Positions 34,151 through 40,294 of a stretch of 64,000 nucleotides of DNA are shown piece by piece. The DNA lies in assembly GCF_029946505.1 (NCBI RefSeq), contig NZ_JARZHG010000006.1, positions 310,001 to 374,000 on the forward strand. Direction: 5' to 3'. A program made the translations under genes and the position numbers. Source of the stretch: Polyangium sp. y55x31. Lineage in GTDB: Bacteria; Myxococcota_A; Polyangia; Polyangiales; Polyangiaceae. A model generated the notes under the pieces. The model saw only the letters and a program-made list of their open reading frames with translations. It was not told where the DNA came from and did no database searches. The first letter of the stretch is position 1. Each line of letters opens with the position of its first letter.

Positions 34151-35074
34151 ATGAACGGACTTCGAGCGTTTTCCCTCGCCTTCTTGCTCGCCGCGAGCGC
34201 CGTCGCTTGCTCTGCCCCGAAGCCCGAGCCCGAAATCGCCTCCTCGGCGACGCAGCCCGGATACGCCCAGGACTATCCGGTCGTCGTCCAGCAGATCGTC
34301 AAGGATTTCGGCCGCGACGACGACGACGCGCGGACGCTCACCTCCGGTTTTTCCGAGTACTCGAAGGGCCTCAAGGCCCCCGACTGGAGCGTGGTCGGCG
34401 ACATTTACCGCACCGCGAACGACGCCGGCCGGAGCCACGCGTACGTCGAGCGCAACCGCGAGGTCGCGGGGGCGGCGGCGTTTTTCCTCGCCGAGCAGGA
34501 CGAGATCGTCAAGAAGGTCGCCGGCTCGGCCACGTACGTGGCCAAGCAAAAGGGCTGCGAGGTCGACCTCTCGGGCACCGTCGGCAAGGCGCTCACCGAT
34601 TCCGTGGGCAAGCAGCTCGAAAAGCGGCTGCGCGAGCGAAACGAGGCCCACTCCATCATCGACCGTCACCGGACCGAGCTCAGCAAGGAAGACGCGGCCA
34701 CGCTCGAAGAGCAGGCCGACCAGTTGAGCCGCGCGAGTTACCTCGTGCACATTGCGATGGTCGAGGAGAAGGTCCGCCTGCGCACGCTCATCGAAGAAGC
34801 CGAGCAGGTGAAGAAGACGCTCGACGATTACATCGCCCGCGAACGCGCCTCGCAGGGCAAGGGCAAGGACGCCGACCAGAAGGCCAGCGAGGCTCGCATC
34901 GCGCGCGCCACCGAGAGCAAGGCGCAGATCGACGGCTCGCTCACGCAGGCCCGCGAGATGGAGCCGAAGATGGAGGAGCGCATCACGGCCGCGCAGAAGC
35001 GGCACGCGGACGCGCTTGCGGCGCTGCTCGCCGACGTGGACAAGCGGGCGAAGGACGCCGGGCAGAAAAAGTAA
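34151..35074 (+). CDS. Coiled-coil lipoprotein, function unknown
   Basis: The 307-residue product has signal MNGLRAFSLAFLLAASAVAC with Cys20, then an all-helical body. From about 115 to the end there are long heptad-like stretches (LEEQADQLSRASYLVHIAM, TLIEEAEQVKKTLDDYIARE, AQIDGSLTQAREMEPKMEER), so it probably forms an elongated coiled coil on the periplasmic face. No family is recognised. No obvious partner lies nearby other than the small protein 71 bases downstream. Confidence 0.78.
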   Translation: MNGLRAFSLAFLLAASAVACSAPKPEPEIASSATQPGYAQDYPVVVQQIVKDFGRDDDDARTLTSGFSEYSKGLKAPDWSVVGDIYRTANDAGRSHAYVERNREVAGAAAFFLAEQDEIVKKVAGSATYVAKQKGCEVDLSGTVGKALTDSVGKQLEKRLRERNEAHSIIDRHRTELSKEDAATLEEQADQLSRASYLVHIAMVEEKVRLRTLIEEAEQVKKTLDDYIARERASQGKGKDADQKASEARIARATESKAQIDGSLTQAREMEPKMEERITAAQKRHADALAALLADVDKRAKDAGQKK

Positions 35075-35145
35075 GCAACTGCCGGGGACCTCCGGTCGAT
35101 GAAGCAAGGGCGAGGATACCCCTCGCTCTCCCTGGAGGTCCCCTC

Positions 35146-35349
35146 ATGCCCTCGTTGTTCCCCTTCCCTGATTCAGCACGAACGCTCCCCTCGGCCCCCG
35201 CGGCCGACATGCCGATACCGCGACCGGCGCGCGCCGATCCCACGCTCGAATCCGTCCCATCGCCTTCCGGCGGAGAGATGGATCTCGCGTGGGACGACAC
35301 GCAGCCGATGAGCGTCGTCGCGTTCGATCAATCCGCGGCGAAGCAGTAA
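35146..35349 (+). CDS. Small proline-rich protein of 67 residues
   Basis: ATG 35146 has a strong RBS (GGAGGT with six bases between it and the ATG). The product is rich in Pro, Ser and Ala, has no membrane segment, and ends WDDTQPMSVVAFDQSAAKQ. The only positive evidence is the RBS, clean codon usage and a perfect hairpin 12 bases after the stop. I do not recognise a function. Confidence 0.6.
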   Translation: MPSLFPFPDSARTLPSAPAADMPIPRPARADPTLESVPSPSGGEMDLAWDDTQPMSVVAFDQSAAKQ

Positions 35350-35361
35350 ACGCGCCCGTTG

Positions 35362-35377
35362 CCGCCCTTCGGGGCGG
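35362..35377 (+). terminator. UUCG-capped hairpin after the small gene
   Basis: CCGCCC-TTCG-GGGCGG is a perfect six-base stem with the very stable UUCG tetraloop, 12 bases after the stop of the small gene. It is a likely transcript end or stabiliser, though no T run follows. Confidence 0.6.
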
Positions 35378-35466
35378 TATCGCCGCCGATCGCGTACGCG
35401 CAGCGGCGCGTCCAGCGTGTCAATCACGGCGAAAGCTGTAACTTCCACCGGATTCATCGAGCATTG

Positions 35467-36444
35467 TCAGGAAGGGCTCGACGTGAGCTCACTTCGACGC
35501 TCGACAGGTGGGGCCGGACAAACGTCGAGGATCCACGGCACCTCGTGGGGCTTCGAGTTCTCCACGAAGCTCGCCTGGCAGGGCTCGCCGAGGCCCGAGC
35601 CGATCGCGGCCGCGAGCAATGCACCATAAAAGAGCGCCGTCTCCGCCGCCTCCGACTCGAACGGCGGGCGGAGCTCGCAATGGACGCGCTTTTGCTCGGA
35701 CCACGCCGCCGCCTCGATCGCCACGCGACCAAGCCCGACCCGCGCGAGCACGCCGTCGAGCGCGCCCGGCGCGAGCACCGGCGCGCGCCCGCCCTCGCGC
35801 GCGTGCGCGTCGGCCTCCGATTCGATCACCAGCGCCATGGCGCGCCCCACGTGCTCGCCGAGCTCGACCGCGCCGCGCGGCCCGAGCCGTTCGAGCAGCG
35901 CGGGCAGCGCATCGAGCAGCACCGGCAAGAGCCCGCCGATCGTCCCCAGGCTCGTCTGCAAATCGTGACCGTCCCGATTCGCGCCCGCCTCGACCGCCGG
36001 CCGGCGCACCACGGTCATGAAGATCCGCGCCGCCGTGCCTTCCTGCACGAGCGGCAGCGCCACCACGGGCGGCGCCTTCACGAACTGCACGGCGACGTCC
36101 TGCAGGCCGTGCATGAAATGGAATCGAAACCGAAAGCTCTCGGAAAGACGCGCCTCGTCCTGCACGAACGCCCGGAAGCGCCCGTAAAACGCCTCCACCC
36201 GCGTGCAAGGCGCGACCTCCTTGAACCAGTTTTTCCCGACGACCCGCTCGGGCGCCAGGCGCGAAAGCGAGGATTCGTAGCGGTTGTACAGCAGAATCGT
36301 GCCGACCTCGTCGAGGACCACGAATCCGTAGGGGAGATCGTCGACCTCCGCCTTCGACATCGTGGCCAGACGCTCGACCGCGTCGAGGGTGCCGTCCTCC
36401 GACACCATGGCGGGCTGCGCGGCCCTGAAGAATCCGCTGCTCAA
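35467..36444 (-). CDS. Photoactive yellow protein (PYP) domain protein with unidentified C-terminal domain
   Basis: The 325-residue protein has a PYP-type PAS domain at about 35-125. Tyr53, Glu57 and Cys80 correspond to Tyr42, Glu46 and Cys69 of Halorhodospira PYP at a constant offset of 11, and Ser61 replaces Thr50. VGKNWFKEVAPCT matches the PYP chromophore loop. Cys69 binds p-coumaric acid in PYP and Tyr42/Glu46 hydrogen-bond it, so a blue-light response is plausible. The C-terminal half (about 150-310) is helical and ends with a small Cys/His-containing segment; I do not recognise it, though it is vaguely V4R-like. The start is TTG 36444 with AAGGAGGT five bases upstream, overlapping the stop of the PATAN gene. 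No p-coumarate-making gene is in the window. Confidence 0.82.
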   Translation of the reverse strand: MSSGFFRAAQPAMVSEDGTLDAVERLATMSKAEVDDLPYGFVVLDEVGTILLYNRYESSLSRLAPERVVGKNWFKEVAPCTRVEAFYGRFRAFVQDEARLSESFRFRFHFMHGLQDVAVQFVKAPPVVALPLVQEGTAARIFMTVVRRPAVEAGANRDGHDLQTSLGTIGGLLPVLLDALPALLERLGPRGAVELGEHVGRAMALVIESEADAHAREGGRAPVLAPGALDGVLARVGLGRVAIEAAAWSEQKRVHCELRPPFESEAAETALFYGALLAAAIGSGLGEPCQASFVENSKPHEVPWILDVCPAPPVERRSELTSSPS

Positions 36445-37256
36445 CGAACACCTCCTTCTCGCATTCGGAACGCCTCGCCCCACCCCCCCTTGTCGAGCAG
36501 CCGCATCAAGCCCCCGAGCATCTCGGGGACGTGATACCGCTGGAAACGCGCCGCGTTGAACATCGCGGCGGCGTCGAAGACGGAAAACACCCACGTCGCC
36601 ACCGCCTTCGGGATCGCCGACCGCGCCCGCTCGACGCCCGCCACCGTCACGAGGCCGTCCGCCGAGATCCGGAACGCATCCATCGCCGGATGCGCCGCGG
36701 CCGTGCGCGTCCACGCCGTCTGCATGAACGACGACGCGAGCTTCGGCCCCAGCCATTTGCGCGTATACACGGAGCACGCATTCATCACGGCCGCGGCCAG
36801 CGCCACCTCGGTCGCAGGGCCCTCCAGCATCGCCGGGCGTAACGACGCGGGCGGCGTCTCGGAGGGCGTCGGACGCGGCGGCGGCGACGAGCCCCGCTCA
36901 TCGAGCGCGAGCACGTCGAACACCGCCTGGGAAAACCCACGAAGGGCGGCGAGCGTGGCCTCGACGTCGGCATCCGGCGGCACCCCGTCGGCGAGGGCGC
37001 GGAGCACGCGCCCTCGCTCGAGGACGATCTCGCCTCGCCGTTTCACGGATCGGATCGAAACGACACACGTCCGGCCCCGGGAGCCCAGGGAGCCGAGCAG
37101 GTCGTCGAGCCCGACCTCGTCGAGTTGACCTCGGAGGATGAGCCGACCCCGCGCGCGCTCCGAGGAGACGCCCGCCCGATCGCCACGACCGGCGTCCATC
37201 GTGGCTCCACCGAGCCACGCTCCTCCCTCATCCCCGAGGGCGGCGTTGTCGAACAT
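36441..37256 (-). CDS. PATAN (DUF4388) domain protein, first gene of the PYP operon
   Basis: The 271-residue protein has a DUF4388/PATAN-type domain near residues 25-85 (GRLILRGQLDEVGLDDLLGSL, then GEIVLERGRVLRALADG). This family is frequent in myxobacteria and cyanobacteria and is linked to response regulation. A Pro-rich linker leads to a second helical domain (about 150-260) with VYTRKWLGPKLASSFMQTAW. ATG 37256 is preceded by GGAAGGGAG; an ATG at 37283 is inside a palindrome and less likely. Its stop overlaps the start of the PYP gene (TTGA), so the two proteins are probably made together and may interact. Confidence 0.75.
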   Translation of the reverse strand: MFDNAALGDEGGAWLGGATMDAGRGDRAGVSSERARGRLILRGQLDEVGLDDLLGSLGSRGRTCVVSIRSVKRRGEIVLERGRVLRALADGVPPDADVEATLAALRGFSQAVFDVLALDERGSSPPPRPTPSETPPASLRPAMLEGPATEVALAAAVMNACSVYTRKWLGPKLASSFMQTAWTRTAAAHPAMDAFRISADGLVTVAGVERARSAIPKAVATWVFSVFDAAAMFNAARFQRYHVPEMLGGLMRLLDKGGWGEAFRMREGGVR

Positions 37257-37273
37257 GAGCACTCCCTTCCTTC

Positions 37274-37296
37274 GGTTGTACATGGTTCGTACAACC
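37274..37296. promoter_or_regulatory. Perfect palindrome upstream of the PATAN-PYP operon
   Basis: GGTTGTAC (37274-37281) and GTACAACC (37289-37296) are perfect inverted arms with a seven-base spacer, 18-40 bases upstream of ATG 37256. The half site resembles TGTAC-type boxes bound by MerR-like LitR/CarH light regulators, but that match is my inference. A related half site, GGTTCGTCCAAC, occurs near 37393. Confidence 0.6.
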
Positions 37297-37405
37297 TTAG
37301 GAAAGGGGTGTCCAGCGGTTTTTCAGCTTCTCCAGCGTGGAAGCCTGATGTGGATCCGTCCGCGGCTCTCGAATGTCGACCCGAACGTAGAAGGTTCGTC
37401 CAACG

Positions 37406-37819
37406 CTACTCCTTCGTGTGCTCGTGCGTCGGCGCGAGGGCCTTCCGGATCGCCTCCTCGCGCGCCGCGCGCGCGTGCTTGCGGCCCTCCACGATCGACT
37501 CGACGGCGAGGTTCGCCTCGATGTCGTCGGCGAGCTCGTCCGCCGCGATCCGCGCGATCGCCTCGAGCCGCGGACCGAGCCGCGCCCGGAGCCGCTCCTT
37601 GATGGCGTCCTTCAAGATCTCGCGCGCCGCCACGCGTGTCAGCGCCGCGGCCTCGCCGTAGAGGACCTTCGAGACCTCGAGGTCGAGAAAATGCGTGCCC
37701 GCGGGCCCCTCGTCCCGCCGCCCCTCGCCGCGGCCCTCGTGCCGCTCGCCGCAGCCCTCGTGCCGCTCGTCGTGCCGCTCGCCCTGCCCTTCCGGCCCTT
37801 CCCTGCGATGATCCTGCAT
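37406..37819 (-). CDS. Small hypothetical protein with His/Glu/Arg-rich low-complexity N-terminus
   Basis: The 137-residue protein starts at ATG 37819 with GGAGG seven bases upstream. Residues 8-40 are low-complexity repeats of the type GERHEG, then a helical domain follows (THFLDLEVSKVLYGEAAALTR, LRARLGPRLEAIARIAADEL). The domain looks like a small DNA- or protein-binding bundle, but no family is recognised. It is on the same strand as the TerB-like gene but 90 bases away. Confidence 0.65.
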   Translation of the reverse strand: MQDHRREGPEGQGERHDERHEGCGERHEGRGEGRRDEGPAGTHFLDLEVSKVLYGEAAALTRVAAREILKDAIKERLRARLGPRLEAIARIAADELADDIEANLAVESIVEGRKHARAAREEAIRKALAPTHEHTKE

Positions 37820-37909
37820 GTCGCCTCCGATGCCCGCAGCGTAGCGGCGACGTCGAGGCGTCGGAAGGGCCACCCAAGGGGGCCCGCAGGTTCGATCGGG
37901 GCGGATCGA

Positions 37910-38314
37910 TCAGAGCAGGTTCAGATGCTTCTTCGCGCGGTGGTCGGCGGCCTCGACGATTTTCTTCGCCTCGTCCGCGTCGAGCTCGAGCTTCACGCAG
38001 AGCTCCTCCACGAACTTCTTCTCGCTCTCGTGCTGCTCGCCGTCGACGTACGTGAGAAACACGGCGTGCTGCAGGAGCACGCGGCGATCGTCGAACGACA
38101 TGTCCCACACGGGGATGTCGTCGAGGGTCTTCTTCTCGGCCGCATACGCGCGGATCTCGGCGGCCTGCTCCTCGGTCGCCTCGAACGTGGAGATCAGCGC
38201 CTCGACCATCTCGCGTTCCTTCACGTCGAAGTGGCCGTCGGCCCAGGCAACGCTGACGAGCGACTTGACGATCCCCATGTTCTCTTCGCGCATGACCGAA
38301 GCTTTTGCCGTCAT
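37910..38314 (-). CDS. TerB-like (tellurite resistance / DnaJ-associated) protein
   Basis: The 134-residue protein fits the TerB-family all-helical fold, with acidic metal-binding segments such as AWADGHFDVKEREM and LTYVDGEQHESEKKF. The D-x-H/D-G pattern occurs twice, as in TerB. TerB proteins bind metal and are linked to membrane stress complexes, but function is generally uncertain. It starts at ATG 38314; ATG 38293 and 38278 are possible alternatives, with no good RBS at any of them. No ter operon is nearby. Confidence 0.75.
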   Translation of the reverse strand: MTAKASVMREENMGIVKSLVSVAWADGHFDVKEREMVEALISTFEATEEQAAEIRAYAAEKKTLDDIPVWDMSFDDRRVLLQHAVFLTYVDGEQHESEKKFVEELCVKLELDADEAKKIVEAADHRAKKHLNLL

Positions 38315-38399
38315 GCGCCGAAGGCGTCAAGCCCCTCGTCGATCCCCGCGCGCACGCCACTCCTCCCGGCCCCGGCGATGCGATACCTTGCCCGCCCCG

Positions 38400-38792
38400 A
38401 TGGAGACCCCCCTCGCCGTCCACCACCTCGCCGTCGTCGTCGCCGATCTCGATCGGGCCGAGCGTTTTTATACGGGCGTGCTCGGCCTGCCCGTCCTGCG
38501 CCGCTGGGACGACGCCGCAGGGCAGCCGCGCTCGGTATGGCTCGCGCTCGGGGGCGGCGCCTTCCTCGCGGTCGAACGCGCAGGCGCGCCGAATGCCCCG
38601 CACCGCGAGGACGCGGCCCCCGGCCTGCATTGCCTCGCGCTCGGCATCCGCCCGGACGCACGCGAGCGCTTTCGCGCCACGCTCGCCGAGGCGGGTTTTC
38701 CCGTCGAGCGCGAGAGCCCCTATACCCTCTACACGCGCGACCCCGACGGAAACTTGATCGGCCTCAGCCACTTCCCCGATCCGGCTCCTTGA
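38400..38792 (+). CDS. VOC/glyoxalase-fold protein
   Basis: The 130-residue protein has two beta-alpha-beta-beta-beta halves. VHHLAVVVADLDRAERFYTGVLGL at the start and CLALGIRPDARERFRATLAEAGF in the second half are typical of vicinal oxygen chelate proteins. A His (9) and Glu or Asp near 55 and 120 could be metal ligands. It is not GloA-like in detail, and it may be a dioxygenase, an antibiotic-resistance protein or a lyase; the sequence does not decide. It is 15 bases before a pseudouridine synthase gene. Confidence 0.82.
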   Translation: METPLAVHHLAVVVADLDRAERFYTGVLGLPVLRRWDDAAGQPRSVWLALGGGAFLAVERAGAPNAPHREDAAPGLHCLALGIRPDARERFRATLAEAGFPVERESPYTLYTRDPDGNLIGLSHFPDPAP

Positions 38793-38807
38793 GGCAAAAC
38801 CACCCCG

Positions 38808-39728
38808 ATGACAGGCCTCTCCCACCAGCGCTACCGCTTCGTCGCCCGCCCCGAGGACGCAGGGCAGAGGCTCGATCAGGTCCTCGCCGCGAACGTCCCC
38901 GGACTCTCGCGCCGCAAGGCCCGCGTCGCCATCGACCTCGGCGGCGTCTTCGTCGACGGCGCCCGCTGCAAAGTCGCCGGCCGCGCCATCCGGCCCGGAC
39001 AAACCATCCTCGCCCACCTCGGCGGCGCGCTCGACCGGGCGACCAAGGAGGTCGGCGCCGCCGCGCGCGCCAAAGACGAGTCGAGCCTCCCGCCCTTCCG
39101 CGTGGTCTACCAGGACGACGACCTCGTGGTCGTGGACAAACCCTCCGGCCTCGTCACCGCGCCGACGCCCGAGAGCGACCGCGGCAACCTCGCCGATCTG
39201 CTCGGCCGAACCCTCGGCGGCACGATCTACGTCGTCCACCGCCTCGACCGGGGCACGAGCGGGCTCGTGGTCTTCGCGCGAAACGAAGCGGCGAACCGCG
39301 CCCTCTCCGATCGAATTCGCGCCCATGATTTCGATCGCGTCTACCTCGCGGCGCTCCTCGGCCTCGTCCCCTGGGACGAGCGGACCATCGAGGAGCCCGT
39401 CGCCGGCAAACGCGCCGTCTCCCACGCCACGGTGCTCGAACGCCTCTCCCCCCCGGGCACGCCCGGCGCCACGCTCACGCGATTCCGCCTCACGACCGGC
39501 CGCACCCACCAGATTCGCCTGCACGCGCTGCACGAAGGCCACCCCGTGCTCGGCGATCGCAAGTACGGAAAGACGAGCCCGCTCGATCCGCCGCGCCTCG
39601 CGCTCCACGCGACCCGGCTCGGCTTCGTGCACCCGCGGACGGGCGAATCCCTCGCCTGGGAGAGCCCCTGGCCCGACGACCTCGCCCCGTGGCTCGAAGC
39701 AGTACGGACGGGCACGTTCGCTCGTTGA
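38808..39728 (+). CDS. RluA-family pseudouridine synthase
   Basis: The 306-residue protein has an N-terminal S4 domain (QRLDQVLAANVPGLSRRKAR) and the RluA catalytic domain with HRLDRGTSGLVV, in which Asp is the catalytic residue. Later GRTHQIRLH and HPVLGDRKYG are also family motifs. It converts uridine to pseudouridine in 23S rRNA or tRNA; the target cannot be assigned. It follows the VOC-fold gene by 15 bases and may be co-transcribed. Confidence 0.93.
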   Translation: MTGLSHQRYRFVARPEDAGQRLDQVLAANVPGLSRRKARVAIDLGGVFVDGARCKVAGRAIRPGQTILAHLGGALDRATKEVGAAARAKDESSLPPFRVVYQDDDLVVVDKPSGLVTAPTPESDRGNLADLLGRTLGGTIYVVHRLDRGTSGLVVFARNEAANRALSDRIRAHDFDRVYLAALLGLVPWDERTIEEPVAGKRAVSHATVLERLSPPGTPGATLTRFRLTTGRTHQIRLHALHEGHPVLGDRKYGKTSPLDPPRLALHATRLGFVHPRTGESLAWESPWPDDLAPWLEAVRTGTFAR

Positions 39729-39760
39729 CGCCTCGCGCGTGCCATTCTATCACGCCGGGC

Positions 39761-40294
39761 ATGCTCGCCCGACGCGCTCTCCCCCTCGCCCTCGCGTCCC
39801 TCAGCGGACTGCTCGCGCTCTCCTGCTCGTCCTACGAGCTCAACATGCACGAGAACGCCCCGGCGAGCGCCTTCGCCGCCCTGCCCCCGAACACCGCGCG
39901 GATCTGCGTCCTGCGCCCGCACGGGGTCGCCGCGCTCGTCCCTGCCGTCGTGCACGACAATGCCCGGCTCGTCGGCATGACCAAGGGCCCGTCGTATTTT
40001 TGCTATCTCGCCGAGGCCGGCCTTCACCATATCGTCTCTCGGTACGGCGACGACGTGGACGCCAAGCTCGGCTCCGACACGATCGTCGACGCGCACCTGA
40101 CCGCCGAGCCCGGGGGGCATTATTTCCTGCACCACGACGTCACGGCGATCCTGACGCTCTCGGTCGGCTGGGTCGAGGCGACGCGGGCGAACGAGATGAT
40201 CTCCGAATGCGACTACGCCGAGCTCGTCGCCGCCCCTTCGAACGAGAGACTGCCCGCGCCCGGTGAAGTCGTGCCCGCGGCCCGTCCTCAATAA
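39761..40294 (+). CDS. DUF2846-like lipoprotein
   Basis: The 177-residue product begins MLARRALPLALASLSG and has a lipobox ending LALSC (Cys22). The domain (RICVLRPHGVAALVPAVVHD, then GPSYFCYLAEAGLHHI and EPGGHYFLHHDV) matches the pattern of DUF2846, whose small beta-sandwich proteins are of unknown function. Its stop overlaps the convergent TonB-receptor gene by seven bases. Confidence 0.75.
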   Translation: MLARRALPLALASLSGLLALSCSSYELNMHENAPASAFAALPPNTARICVLRPHGVAALVPAVVHDNARLVGMTKGPSYFCYLAEAGLHHIVSRYGDDVDAKLGSDTIVDAHLTAEPGGHYFLHHDVTAILTLSVGWVEATRANEMISECDYAELVAAPSNERLPAPGEVVPAARPQ

